Assembly (NCBI GenBank): GCA_947445115.1
Contig: CANFCG010000018.1
Span: 1 to 51,652, forward strand
Reading direction: 5' to 3'
From: Comamonadaceae bacterium
Lineage (GTDB): Bacteria; Pseudomonadota; Gammaproteobacteria; Burkholderiales; Burkholderiaceae_C
Length of the DNA stretch: 51,652 nt
How positions within the stretch are numbered: the first letter of the stretch is position 1; the number at the start of each line of letters is the position of its first letter. Made by a program: the position numbers and the translations under genes. Positions 37,592-47,752 of the stretch are shown in pieces. The notes under the pieces were generated by a model. It ran no database searches. It had not been told where the DNA came from and was given only the letters and a program-made list of their open reading frames with translations.

Positions 37592-38494
37592 TTACTCAAA
37601 GCCACCAATACGCTTCAAGTTGCCAAAGTTCATCCACACAAAGAAGGCGCGTCCGACGATATTGGCATCTGGCACAAAACCAAAATAGCGTGAGTCCAGT
37701 GAGTTGTCGCGGTTGTCGCCCATCATGAAGTAATGACCAGCTGGCACAATGCACGTCACGCCCAACTCGCTGTATTGACAATTTTTCTTGTTGGGATAGT
37801 CGGCCTCGGTGTCGGCTTCATTCCATCCTGCGGGGCGGCGCTCGTTGTTTAGCAAACGATGCGTCTTGCCGCCAATTTGTTCTTCAAACAGTTTGGCGTA
37901 GGTCATTTGATCTTCGTCAAAGTAATCAGGCATTGCCATTTTAGAAATGGGTTGGCCGTTGATGCTGAGCATTTTGTTTTTGTACTCAATTTTGTCGCCA
38001 GGCAAACCAACCACGCGCTTGATGTAATCAAGGCTAGGCTTTGGTGGGTAGCGAAACACCATCACGTCGCCACGTGCTACAGGCGTGCCGTCCGTGATCT
38101 TCTTATTGAGTACGGGCAAGCGCACACCATAGTGAAATTTGTTCACCAAGATGAGGTCGCCAATTTGCAATGTCGGAATCATCGAGCCAGAAGGAATTTT
38201 GAAAGGCTCAAACAAAAATGAGCGTAGTACAAAGACAACCAAAATGACGGGGAAGAGCCCTGCCGTCCAGTCCAACCACCAAGGCTGCGGATGATTAATT
38301 GGTTCGCCAGCTTTAACGCGGGTAGGTTTGAAGAGGAATAACTCGGCAAGCCAATAAATACCCGTGACGGAGGTAGCTAAAAATAGCAAAAGCGCAAAAT
38401 TACCATCGACTTTGCCAAAGTACCAAGCACCAATGTAGGCAGCAAAGCAGCCTAGGACACAGGCGGTAATGGCGGGCATGATTCGGTTCAACAT
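37592..38494 (-). CDS. lepB: Signal peptidase I
   Basis: LepB removes signal peptides at the outer face of the inner membrane. The 300-residue protein has two N-terminal membrane segments and a third before the catalytic domain. The catalytic serine is Ser104 in PSGSM and the general-base lysine is Lys159 in YIKRVVGLPGD; GDNRDNSLDSR closes the fold. It is the gene between lepA and rnc. A purine-rich GAAAGAGAAAAG stands before the ATG. A 69-nt gap with a hairpin separates it from lepA. Confidence 0.96.
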   Translation of the reverse strand: MLNRIMPAITACVLGCFAAYIGAWYFGKVDGNFALLLFLATSVTGIYWLAELFLFKPTRVKAGEPINHPQPWWLDWTAGLFPVILVVFVLRSFLFEPFKIPSGSMIPTLQIGDLILVNKFHYGVRLPVLNKKITDGTPVARGDVMVFRYPPKPSLDYIKRVVGLPGDKIEYKNKMLSINGQPISKMAMPDYFDEDQMTYAKLFEEQIGGKTHRLLNNERRPAGWNEADTEADYPNKKNCQYSELGVTCIVPAGHYFMMGDNRDNSLDSRYFGFVPDANIVGRAFFVWMNFGNLKRIGGFE

Positions 38495-38527
38495 CTTTTC
38501 TCTTTCAATAAAACGGCTATTCGTTGG

Positions 38528-38560
38528 CGCGGATTCCCGCCTTTGCGGGCATGGCGTGCT
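38528..38560. repeat. Two-stem hairpin between lepA and lepB, possibly a dispersed repeat
   Basis: CCCGC (38537-38541) and GCGGG (38546-38550) pair around CTTT. An outer pair, GCGCG (38528-38532) with CGTGC (38556-38560), can form with one G-T. The core GATTCCCGCCTTTGCGGG resembles short dispersed hairpin elements that I recall from several betaproteobacteria. There is no T run, so it is not a normal terminator. Copy number in the genome is not visible here. Confidence 0.4.
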
Positions 38561-38563
38561 TGG

Positions 38564-40381
<1,818 letters not shown>

Positions 40382-40414
40382 GGGATGAGGCTGTGGCGAT
40401 TAAGCGATTGACAG

Positions 40415-40449
40415 AAAAAAGGGCGCGTCCGTTTTGATGTGACGCGCCC
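40415..40449 (-). terminator. Rho-independent terminator downstream of slt
   Basis: On the minus strand GGGCGCGTC pairs perfectly with GACGCGCCC around an 11-nt loop, followed at once by six T and CTG. The arms are 40441-40449 and 40421-40429, and the T run is the complement of 40415-40420. It lies about 100 nt past the slt stop. The T run ends only 33 nt before the lepA ATG, so lepA needs its own start within or after it, or read-through. Confidence 0.85.
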
Positions 40450-40490
40450 TAAAAAACCAACTCTGAGTGGCAACTGCAGATATTGGATGG

Positions 40491-40506
40491 TCATTGTAGA
40501 CAATGA
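40491..40506. promoter_or_regulatory. 16-bp palindrome in the slt-lepA gap
   Basis: TCATTGT and ACAATGA are separated by AG. On the minus strand the repeat contains TACAAT, a good -10 hexamer, though I find no -35 at a normal distance. The remaining part of this 169-nt gap holds the slt terminator. The palindrome could be an operator for lepA; that is a guess. Confidence 0.35.
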
Positions 40507-40550
40507 AAATCCCCTGCGTTGCCAAAATTTTAGGCACTGGCGTAAGCTAT

Positions 40551-42173
40551 CTATTGTAGAGGAGACGCTGCCAACCGCTGTTTGTAGACGTCGGTGTTGG
40601 CGGATACCTTTTTGACATAGTCGCGGGTCTCTGAAAAAGGGATATTTTCTGACCAGATAGCGAGTGCTAACTTTTTGTCAATTGATTTGGCAGCAGGGTC
40701 TTCTTCCATAGCTTTTCGCCAAGCCCTCACACGGTTCGGCCCTGCGTTATAGGCCGCTGCGGCATAGGCGGGGTTGCCGTCGTTGTCGTCTAAAACGTAT
40801 TTCAGATAGGCCACACCCAGCATCAAGTTGGTATTGATGTCATGAATTTGGCTTCCTGCGAAGTTGGCAAGGCCAATGCGGTTAGCTGTCCAGCGAGCCG
40901 TAGCTGGCATGATTTGCATCAGGCCAGCTGCACCTACATGAGACTTAGCGTCCGTTACAAAGCGCGATTCTTGCCGGATCAGCCCGTAAACAAAAGCAGG
41001 GTCAATGCCGCGGCGCGCTGCCTCAGCAACCAGCGCCTCTTTGTGTGGCATAGGGAATCGCTGCGACCAATTGACAATGGCCTTCGTGCGCTCGGACGTG
41101 TTGATGCAACGATCCCACACTTCTGCTTGGCATGCCATTTCGGCTGCTGCTAGGCGCTCATCGTCACTCATGGGACCTCTAGCAAGATTAACTTCGTAAT
41201 TCCATTCGCGCACGCCCTCTTGGCGCAGGCCAATGCGGATGGCGTGCAAGGCACGCTGTAACCCCTTATTGGCTTTGGCTTGCAGGATGCCTTGCTCGCT
41301 AGGACTTGATTCTACTAATCCAATAGGCGCTATGGCTTGCAACGGCTTATTGCGATTGGCTTGTCTGGCATAAATCAGCCAAGCCGACCAGATCGGATCT
41401 TGCCGTGCCTCGTCGCTCATGGCGCTGACGACTTGCTCCACAAGTTTCCAGTCCAATGTTCGCAAGCCGGCACGAGCCCACCATGCCAGCATGTCATCCG
41501 ATAAATCAGCAGGCGCTGTCACTTTGGCAAATATATCTAGAGCACTTAAGTCCAAACTTTGCGCCAAAACACGACCTTCAAATCCAAGAGCCCAATTTTT
41601 TTGCGCGGTGCTCCACGAGTCATCCGTTTTCGATTTTGCACTCCATGTCTTGCGCCATTGAACGATGGACGGCATTTTTTCAGCCGCAGTCAGTGCTTGC
41701 GCCATGTCGCCGCAGCCTGTCTTGACTTCTTTTTGACTCATCCAAATTTTTTCAATCAAAGCAGCGTTATCACGATTGGCATAACAGCGAATATCTTTAT
41801 CATCACCCATTCGGTAGGCAGGTAAATTGGCTGCAAAGCCTTTCCAGTTATGGTTCTTGCCAAGTAAGAGTAGCCAATCGGCGAGCAAGCGATCTTCGAC
41901 GTAGGTGTCGGGATAACGTTTAACGAAAGCCTCGACATCGCGCTGCGATGCGTCCTCTAAACGCACTTTGAGTGCCCAATAGGCCGCCCAAGACTCAAGT
42001 GGATGCCCTTTGGCATGAGCCAGCAATTTGGTAAGCTTCTTGGCGTCATTCTTTTTGAAGGCCGCGCTCATATCGACAAGCACATCATCTTGTACTGTGT
42101 TTTGCGCCCATGCAGACGAGAGCATCATGCTACTGACAGCAAGGCATGTTGTAATGATTCTTTTAAATAGCAT
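40551..42173 (-). CDS. slt: Soluble-type lytic murein transglycosylase
   Basis: This periplasmic enzyme cuts peptidoglycan with formation of the 1,6-anhydro end. The 540-residue chain from the ATG ending at 42173 has a signal peptide (LFKRIITTCLAV to SAWAQ), a long superhelical all-alpha U domain, and a C-terminal lysozyme-like domain with the catalytic glutamate in YGLIRQESRF, then SHVGAAGLMQIMPATA, YNAGPNRV and the final IPFSETRDYVKKV. GAGG lies just upstream of the ATG. The fthC start is only 24 nt away on the other strand. A clear terminator follows. Confidence 0.94.
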   Translation of the reverse strand: MLFKRIITTCLAVSSMMLSSAWAQNTVQDDVLVDMSAAFKKNDAKKLTKLLAHAKGHPLESWAAYWALKVRLEDASQRDVEAFVKRYPDTYVEDRLLADWLLLLGKNHNWKGFAANLPAYRMGDDKDIRCYANRDNAALIEKIWMSQKEVKTGCGDMAQALTAAEKMPSIVQWRKTWSAKSKTDDSWSTAQKNWALGFEGRVLAQSLDLSALDIFAKVTAPADLSDDMLAWWARAGLRTLDWKLVEQVVSAMSDEARQDPIWSAWLIYARQANRNKPLQAIAPIGLVESSPSEQGILQAKANKGLQRALHAIRIGLRQEGVREWNYEVNLARGPMSDDERLAAAEMACQAEVWDRCINTSERTKAIVNWSQRFPMPHKEALVAEAARRGIDPAFVYGLIRQESRFVTDAKSHVGAAGLMQIMPATARWTANRIGLANFAGSQIHDINTNLMLGVAYLKYVLDDNDGNPAYAAAAYNAGPNRVRAWRKAMEEDPAAKSIDKKLALAIWSENIPFSETRDYVKKVSANTDVYKQRLAASPLQ

Positions 42174-42197
42174 GACCTCGATTATCGGTAGGGCCAC

Positions 42198-42782
42198 ATG
42201 GATAAACAACAGCTACGCAAAGAACTTGTCGCTAAGCGCGAAAATTTAACTGACAAACTGACTCGCATTGATGGGTTCACACAGGCCATGCGTCTGTGGT
42301 TGATGGGCAGAACTGATGCCGTGATTGGCGCTTATTGGCCCATTAAAGGCGAGTTTGACCCATTGCCTGCGCTGCATCGTTGGAAGGAAGATGGCGAGCT
42401 AATGAGCTTGTCTGCGCAGCACACGAAAATGAGGCGGATTGGCCTGCCGGTCGTCAACAAAATCGACATGACGCTCAAATTCCATGTTTGGTATCCAGGC
42501 TGTGAAATGGAGGACGACGCCTACAACATCCCAAAACCAAAAGACACCGAAGTCATAATGCCGACCTTACTGTTTGTGCCTTGTGTTGGATTTACGGTGA
42601 ACGACGGTAAAGCTTATCGGTTGGGCTATGGCGGTGGTTTTTATGACCGCACGCTCGCCAGCCTAGAGCCGCGTCCTTATACCGTTGGACTAGCCTTCGA
42701 TTGCGCCAGATGTGACTTTGAACCGCAAGAGCATGATATGCCGCTAGACGTGGTGCTTACAGAAAACGGCGCAGCCGTTTGA
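42198..42782 (+). CDS. 5-formyltetrahydrofolate cyclo-ligase
   Basis: The enzyme uses ATP to convert 5-formyl-THF to 5,10-methenyl-THF. The 194-residue protein opens KQQLRKELVAKRENL, has the substrate region IGAYWPIKGEFD, FVPCVGFTVNDGKAYRLGYGGGFYDRTL (nucleotide loop in GYGGGFYDR), and ends with ALAFDC-like and EHDMPLDVVLTE. It starts 24 nt from the divergent slt start, and a SlmA-like gene follows after 50 nt. The symbols ygfA or fthC are used for this family. Confidence 0.93.
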   Translation: MDKQQLRKELVAKRENLTDKLTRIDGFTQAMRLWLMGRTDAVIGAYWPIKGEFDPLPALHRWKEDGELMSLSAQHTKMRRIGLPVVNKIDMTLKFHVWYPGCEMEDDAYNIPKPKDTEVIMPTLLFVPCVGFTVNDGKAYRLGYGGGFYDRTLASLEPRPYTVGLAFDCARCDFEPQEHDMPLDVVLTENGAAV

Positions 42783-42832
42783 GGGACAACCCTGCCATGA
42801 GCTTCCAGACCTTTCGTTCATAATCCACCCCC

Positions 42833-43432
42833 ATGTCTGACGATCAAACTCCCCCGGCCAAATCCCGCCCCGCTCCAGGCGAGCGGCGCATTCAAATTTT
42901 GCAAACACTGGCTGAAATGCTGCAAGCACCAGGCGGTGAGCGCATCACGACCGCGCTTTTGGCCAAGCGCCTCGATGTGTCGGAAGCGGCACTCTATCGG
43001 CACTTCGCTAGCAAAGCGCAAATGTTTGAAGGGTTGATTGATTTCATTGAGTCCAGCGTGTTCGGACTCATCAATCAAATTACTGATCGCGAAGTCAGCC
43101 CTGCTTTGCAGTGCAAGCAAATTGCCGCGATGGTGCTAAGTTTTGGTGAAAAAAATCCCGGCATGACGCGTGTGATGGTGGGTGATGCGTTGGTGTTTGA
43201 AAACGAACGTTTGCAAGTGCGCATGACGCAGTTCTTTGACAAAATTGAGTCCAGCTTTAAGCAAGCCATGCGCGATGTGTATGCGACTTCAAGCACCCCC
43301 ACGGCTGATGCAAACGTACATGCTGCCGCCTTGACGGCCTTGCTGGCTGGCCGTTTGCAGCGTTATGCGCGGTCAAGTTTCAAAAAATTACCAACCGAAA
43401 ATATGGATGCCACGCTGGCATTCATGATTTAA
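42833..43432 (+). CDS. slmA: SlmA-like nucleoid occlusion factor (TetR family)
   Basis: SlmA binds specific DNA sites on the chromosome and prevents FtsZ assembly over the nucleoid. The 199-residue protein has an N-terminal TetR helix-turn-helix (RRIQILQTLAEML, TALLAKRLDVSEAALYRHFASKAQMFEGLI) and the all-helical partner domain with FIESSVFGLINQI and RVMVGDALVFENERLQVR, typical of SlmA and not of drug-responsive TetR proteins. In many Burkholderiales the gene sits near pyrE, which is also present here 4 kb away. No ribosome site is clear. The alternative is an ordinary TetR regulator. Confidence 0.85.
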   Translation: MSDDQTPPAKSRPAPGERRIQILQTLAEMLQAPGGERITTALLAKRLDVSEAALYRHFASKAQMFEGLIDFIESSVFGLINQITDREVSPALQCKQIAAMVLSFGEKNPGMTRVMVGDALVFENERLQVRMTQFFDKIESSFKQAMRDVYATSSTPTADANVHAAALTALLAGRLQRYARSSFKKLPTENMDATLAFMI

Positions 43433-43449
43433 CCTACTCAAGGATGACC

Positions 43450-44415
43450 ATGCACTTGAAAAAGCAACTCGTACTGTTGATCTTGGCGGCGCTGGCACCG
43501 CTTGCTGTGCTGGCACAGGCGTGGCCCACCAAGCAACCGATTAAATTGGTGGTGGTGTTTCCAGCGGGCGGATCGGTCGATCAGGTCGCCCGCATTTTAC
43601 AAATGCCCTTGCAGCAAGAGCTGGGTCAAACGGTTATTGTGGACAATAAAGGCGGTGCGTCAGGTGCGATTGGAACGGCTTTTGTGGCGCAAGCACCCGC
43701 TGATGGCTACACCTTGGGTGTCGTCTTTGATACGCACGCGGTGAACCCCAGCATCATTCCCAATATGACGTTTGATACACGCAAAGACTTGGTCAACATT
43801 TCTTTGATTGGGAAATCAGCCATGGTTCTGGCAACCAATGTTGGCTCGGAGTACAAAACCTTTGCTGATGTAGTTGCCGCCGCTAAAGCTAAGCGGGCTG
43901 TGAGTTATGGCTCGATTGGCTCAGGCAGTTTGGGGCATTTGGCGATGACGTTGCTTGGCAAATCGAGCGGCTTTGATTGGCAGCATATTCCGTACAAAGG
44001 CGGTGGTCCTTTAATGAATGATGCGATTGCAGGCCATGTGCCGCTCTCAATTGGAACCGTCTTTTTGACCAAGCCACATATTGACAACAAACGGATGCGC
44101 CCGTTAGCGGTGACAAGCTCCAAGCGATCCCCAGATTTACCCGATGTGCCGACGTTTGTCGAGCTGGGCTATTCAGGATTTGAAGCACAAGCTTGGTGGG
44201 GTGTGATTGCGCCTGTTAAAACACCAGTAGATATTGTCAGGCGTGTGAATGAGGCGATTAACAAGGTGCTCAAAAATCCTGAAATTGCCAAAAAATTAGA
44301 TGCACAAGGCATCGACATTGTGGGTGGTACACCAGCTGACGCCAACGTCTTTATCCTGCGTCAGATGGCGATTTGGGACAAGGTTGTCAAAGACAACGGT
44401 ATCAAAGCTGATTAA
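43450..44415 (+). CDS. Bug-family substrate-binding protein, second copy
   Basis: A second periplasmic binding protein of the tripartite tricarboxylate transporter class, 321 residues from the ATG at 43450, which has AAGGA 5 nt upstream; an ATG at 43444 lies within that site. A signal peptide ends at LAVLAQA. Family marks are VVFPAGGSVDQVAR, NKGGASGAIGTAFVAQ, DGYTLGVVFD, VSYGSIGSGSLGHLA and PYKGGGP. It differs enough from the copy at 4093 to have another ligand. No TctA/TctB or regulator is adjacent, so it is an orphan, as is common for Bug proteins. The ligand cannot be told from sequence. Confidence 0.92.
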   Translation: MHLKKQLVLLILAALAPLAVLAQAWPTKQPIKLVVVFPAGGSVDQVARILQMPLQQELGQTVIVDNKGGASGAIGTAFVAQAPADGYTLGVVFDTHAVNPSIIPNMTFDTRKDLVNISLIGKSAMVLATNVGSEYKTFADVVAAAKAKRAVSYGSIGSGSLGHLAMTLLGKSSGFDWQHIPYKGGGPLMNDAIAGHVPLSIGTVFLTKPHIDNKRMRPLAVTSSKRSPDLPDVPTFVELGYSGFEAQAWWGVIAPVKTPVDIVRRVNEAINKVLKNPEIAKKLDAQGIDIVGGTPADANVFILRQMAIWDKVVKDNGIKAD

Positions 44416-44420
44416 TCGTT

Positions 44421-45602
44421 CTATTTAGAAAAAATCATCTGCACACTATCTAGTGTGCGCCCGAACCATCCCGCCAAAGCCACGTCCTGCTTGGCTTGCA
44501 GCGCTATTGTTTGCCAAGGCTGACCATTTATCGCCACTTTGAGCTGCGCGACCACTTGCCCTTTGGCAAGCGGTGCGACTAGTTGTTTCATTTCGATTTG
44601 CGAGGTGATTTTTGCGTTCATCCCCGCTGGCACGGCAACGGCCAGGACAGGGCTGATGGATGAACCAAGTAGCACATTATTTGTTGAGCCCTTCCAAACT
44701 TTGGCCGTCAGTGGTACGGCAGCATCAAACAGTTTGACCATTTCAAACGCGTTGTATCCCCAGACTAATAACTTCTCGCCCTCATTGGCGCGTGCGATTT
44801 CGCTAGTCGTGCCCAGCAAAATCGCTAGCAAGCGCCGCTCGCCAACGATGCTATCTGCACGCTTGGCTGTCACGACAAAGCAGTAACCCGCCGCATCGGT
44901 GTGCCCCGTCTTCAAGCCATCCACCGTAAAACCTGTTTGCGCAGTGTTGCGAAAGAGCAGCTTGTTACGGTTGGTGTCATTAGATTTGGGTGAGCCCTCT
45001 AGTCGAAATTTTTGCATGGCGTAATAGCCGATGTATTCAGGAAAATCATTCATCAAGCGAGTTGCCAATATCGCAAGATCTTGCGCCGTCGTTGTGTGTC
45101 CTGCAACCGTCAAGCCTTCAGGGTTCTCATAGTGCGTGTGCGCCATACCGAGAGCTGCTGCGCGAGCATTCATTTGCGTTACAAATCCCTCTACCGAGCC
45201 GCCAACACCTTCCGCCAGTGCCACAGCCGCATCATTACCCGATTGCACGATGAGCCCCTTGAGCAAGTCATCCACGCGCACCGTCATCTTAGGGTCGATA
45301 AACATGCGTGAGCCTTCCATTTTCCAAGCGCGCACGCTGACAGGAAGACGTTGTTCGAGATTCAATTTCTTGGTTTTAAGTGCATCAAATGCTAGGTAAG
45401 CCGTCATCAGTTTGGTGAGTGAGGCGGGCTCAATGGGTTGATCAGCATTTTTGGTCGCGAGTACTTGATTTGCCGTCACATCCAATAGCAAATAAGCGCG
45501 AGCTTCAATTTCGGGTGGAGTCGGTGCGAAAATGAGTGGGGCAACTTGAGCAGGAACATGCAAAGAGAAAGTTAAAGCGAGAAGAGAGAAAAGATATTTC
45601 AT
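44421..45602 (-). CDS. dacC: D-alanyl-D-alanine carboxypeptidase (PBP5/6 type)
   Basis: This low-molecular-weight penicillin-binding protein trims the terminal D-Ala of peptidoglycan stems. The 393-residue chain from the ATG ending at 45602 has a signal peptide (KYLFSLLALTFSLHVPAQ), then the three active-site motifs S61-x-x-K64, S121-G-N123 and K231-T-G233. A C-terminal beta domain and an amphipathic helix (GWFGRTLDSVQMIF) anchor it to the inner membrane. The start overlaps the stop of the upstream alpha/beta hydrolase by 4 nt (ATGA). A longer frame to 45929 overlaps that gene and is not coding in this sense. dacA would be an equally fair symbol. Confidence 0.93.
   Translation of the reverse strand: MKYLFSLLALTFSLHVPAQVAPLIFAPTPPEIEARAYLLLDVTANQVLATKNADQPIEPASLTKLMTAYLAFDALKTKKLNLEQRLPVSVRAWKMEGSRMFIDPKMTVRVDDLLKGLIVQSGNDAAVALAEGVGGSVEGFVTQMNARAAALGMAHTHYENPEGLTVAGHTTTAQDLAILATRLMNDFPEYIGYYAMQKFRLEGSPKSNDTNRNKLLFRNTAQTGFTVDGLKTGHTDAAGYCFVVTAKRADSIVGERRLLAILLGTTSEIARANEGEKLLVWGYNAFEMVKLFDAAVPLTAKVWKGSTNNVLLGSSISPVLAVAVPAGMNAKITSQIEMKQLVAPLAKGQVVAQLKVAINGQPWQTIALQAKQDVALAGWFGRTLDSVQMIFSK
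44441..44458 (-). terminator. Terminator-like hairpin at the dacC 3' end
   Basis: GCACACTA and TAGTGTGC pair perfectly around two bases. On the minus strand a run of six T comes six bases after the stem. The hairpin lies inside the last codons of dacC, and the gene stop is just beyond the T run. The gap between stem and T run is longer than usual, so termination is uncertain. It is also 26 nt past the Bug gene stop on the plus strand, where no T run follows. Confidence 0.35.
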
Positions 45603-46240
45603 GCAAGGTGACGTAAAACGAGATTTTTGAGAAGCGGCAATTGTCCGTGAAAGAAATGCGAGCCCGCAGGCACCACGGTTACGGGCAAGCTTTGCGGACG
45701 TGCCCAGTCCATCACGGCAGAGAGCGTGACGACCTCGTCGGCTTCGGCGTGCAGTACCAAAGTTTTGTTTTGTAGCTCGGGTGCGATGGGCGCAAGTTCG
45801 AATTTTCCAGCAGCCGAGCCAATGAGTGCAAGGCGTCCGATGTCCGCATCCAAATTGCGGCCACCAACTGCCAAGGCTTGCAGGGCGTGGGTTACACAAA
45901 ATGTGCCAAAAGAAAATCCGGCCAAACAAAGGTTGCCTGATGGTGCGTATTCCTTGATGACCGCAAGTAGATCATCTGTCTCGCCAATGCCATTTGCAAA
46001 CTCACCCGAGCTCGTTCCCACGCCGCGATAGTTAAACCGAATCGACCGCCACCCCTTAGCCACAAAGGCTTTAGCGAGGGTCTGCACAACCTTGTTGTCC
46101 ATCGTGCCGCCTTGTACGGGGTTGGGATGCGCGGTGATGGCGGTGCCTTTGAACGGGACGCCAGTGTCGGCTTCGTCGATCTGAATTTGCAACTGGCCAA
46201 CAGGGCCGGCGATGTGTGTGTGCTGTGTGCGTGGGTTCAT
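45599..46240 (-). CDS. Alpha/beta hydrolase (dienelactone hydrolase-like)
   Basis: The 213-residue cytoplasmic protein has an alpha/beta hydrolase fold: AHPNPVQGGTMDNKVV at the start, RFNYRGVGTSSGE, the nucleophile elbow GFSFG, LHAEADEVV with the acid, and the histidine in GSHFFHGQL. Proteins of this type are often called CocE/NonD or YsgA-like and have no fixed substrate. The gene is coupled by a 4-nt overlap to dacC and follows xthA by 6 nt, so the three may be one transcript. Role unknown. Confidence 0.9.
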   Translation of the reverse strand: MNPRTQHTHIAGPVGQLQIQIDEADTGVPFKGTAITAHPNPVQGGTMDNKVVQTLAKAFVAKGWRSIRFNYRGVGTSSGEFANGIGETDDLLAVIKEYAPSGNLCLAGFSFGTFCVTHALQALAVGGRNLDADIGRLALIGSAAGKFELAPIAPELQNKTLVLHAEADEVVTLSAVMDWARPQSLPVTVVPAGSHFFHGQLPLLKNLVLRHLA

Positions 46241-46246
46241 GGGCGT

Positions 46247-47047
46247 TTAAAGTTTGAAATCATAGTTAATCGTAATCGGAGCGTGATCAGAAAATTTTTC
46301 GTCTTTGTAAATAGTCACCCCTCGTGCAAGCCCCGCCAGCTGTGGCGTGGCGAGGTGGTAATCGAGTCGCCAGCCCACATTGTTAGCGTAGGCTTGGCCA
46401 CGGTTACTCCACCATGTGTAGGCTTCATCGGTGGCGGTTGGCTCTAGCTGGCGATAGGTGTCCACAATACCTCCCTCGGTCGTCAGCTTCGTCATCCACG
46501 CCCGCTCTTCAGGCGTAAAGCCGCTGTTCTTTTGATTACTCTTCCAGTTTTTGAGATCGATGTTTTGATGCGCGATATTGATGTCGCCGCACAAAATAAA
46601 GTCGCGCTGCTTCTTCAAATTCATCAAGTGCGGATACATCAAATCTAAAAACCTGAACTTGGCGGCTTGCCTGTCTTCGCCCGACGAGCCGCTAGGGAAA
46701 TAGCTGCTGATGATGGAGCGTTTGTGCGCAGGCGTGTCAAAACGCAGCTCCACAAATCGCCCCTCGGCATCAAACTCTCCGCCAGATGCGGCATCAAAGC
46801 CAACCACCACATCGCTAGGCTCATGGCGCGAATACACCCCCACGCCCGAGTAGCCTTTTTTTTCAGCAAACTGGAAATAGCCCTTCATCCCCGCAATAGA
46901 CTCAAAGCGCCCCGCCACGTCCGCGGCCTGCGCCTTGATCTCTTGCACACACATACAATCTGGCAACTTCTTTTCCACCCACGCTTCCATGCCCTTATTG
47001 GCCGCAGAGCGGATGCCGTTGAAGTTCAAACTGGTTAAATGAAACAT
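46247..47047 (-). CDS. xthA: Exodeoxyribonuclease III
   Basis: ExoIII cuts at abasic sites and digests 3' ends in base excision repair. The 266-residue protein has the family order: LNFNGIRSAANKGM, the metal glutamate Glu36 in VQEIKAQ, SSYFPSGSS, the GDINIAHQNIDL aspartate-asparagine pair, WRLDYHLAT and the final SDHAPI catalytic aspartate-histidine. Its ATG is 18 nt from the divergent pyrE start and has no clear ribosome site. Length is normal. Confidence 0.95.
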   Translation of the reverse strand: MFHLTSLNFNGIRSAANKGMEAWVEKKLPDCMCVQEIKAQAADVAGRFESIAGMKGYFQFAEKKGYSGVGVYSRHEPSDVVVGFDAASGGEFDAEGRFVELRFDTPAHKRSIISSYFPSGSSGEDRQAAKFRFLDLMYPHLMNLKKQRDFILCGDINIAHQNIDLKNWKSNQKNSGFTPEERAWMTKLTTEGGIVDTYRQLEPTATDEAYTWWSNRGQAYANNVGWRLDYHLATPQLAGLARGVTIYKDEKFSDHAPITINYDFKL

Positions 47048-47065
47048 AAAAATTAAAGGTTAAAA

Positions 47066-47725
47066 ATGAGTCTAGATTCGCAAGCCTTCGTTAAATTTGC
47101 ACTCGATTCGGGCGTTTTAAAGTTCGGTGAATACAAGCTCAAATCAGGGCGCATGAGCCCTTATTTCTTCAATGCGGGGCTCTTTGACGACGGCGCAAAA
47201 ATGCTAATGTTGGCGCAATTTTATGCGGCAAGCATTTTGAAGAGCGGGATTGAGTTTGACATGATCTTTGGCCCCGCCTACAAAGGCATCCCGCTCGCGG
47301 CAACGGTGGCTGTGGAGTTGGCAAGACAAGGCAAGAACGTACCCTTTGCCTACAACCGCAAAGAAGCCAAAGACCACGGCGAGGGCGGCTCGCTGGTGGG
47401 CGCACCGCTCAAAGGGCGCGTGCTCATCATCGACGACGTGATGTCGGCGGGCACAGCAGCCAAAGAATCCATCGCACTTATCAAAGCCGCGGGCGCAACG
47501 CCCCACGCCATCGCTATCGCGCTAGACCGCCAAGAGCGCGGCGTGGAGAACGGAGTCGAGGTCGATTACAGCGCGGTGCAATATGTGCAGCGCGAGTTGG
47601 GTTTGCAGGTTTGTCATGTTGCTACGCTGGTCGATTTGCTGGGGTATCTGCAAAGCCAGACGGGCAGTGACCTAGCGGCACATATGCCTGCTGTGCAGGC
47701 TTACCGTGAGCGGTATGGGGTTTGA
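47066..47725 (+). CDS. pyrE: Orotate phosphoribosyltransferase
   Basis: PyrE makes orotidine 5'-monophosphate from orotate and PRPP in pyrimidine synthesis. The 219-residue protein has FALDSGVLKFGEYKLKSGRMSPYFFN (orotate site in pieces), FGPAYKGIPLA, the flexible loop KEAKDHGEGG, and the PRPP motif VLIIDDVMSAGTA. AAAGG lies 7 nt before the ATG. It is divergent from xthA with an 18-nt gap, and a secreted hydrolase follows after 27 nt. No attenuator-like structure is seen because there is no room upstream. Confidence 0.97.
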   Translation: MSLDSQAFVKFALDSGVLKFGEYKLKSGRMSPYFFNAGLFDDGAKMLMLAQFYAASILKSGIEFDMIFGPAYKGIPLAATVAVELARQGKNVPFAYNRKEAKDHGEGGSLVGAPLKGRVLIIDDVMSAGTAAKESIALIKAAGATPHAIAIALDRQERGVENGVEVDYSAVQYVQRELGLQVCHVATLVDLLGYLQSQTGSDLAAHMPAVQAYRERYGV

Positions 47726-47752
47726 TCTTTGTCACATAAATAAAGACACGAT

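Noticed and set aside
45603-45929. An N-terminal extension of dacC of 109 codons
   Set aside because: It overlaps the alpha/beta hydrolase gene and would bury the signal peptide that begins at 45602; the sequence is Cys/Arg/Trp-rich and non-homologous.
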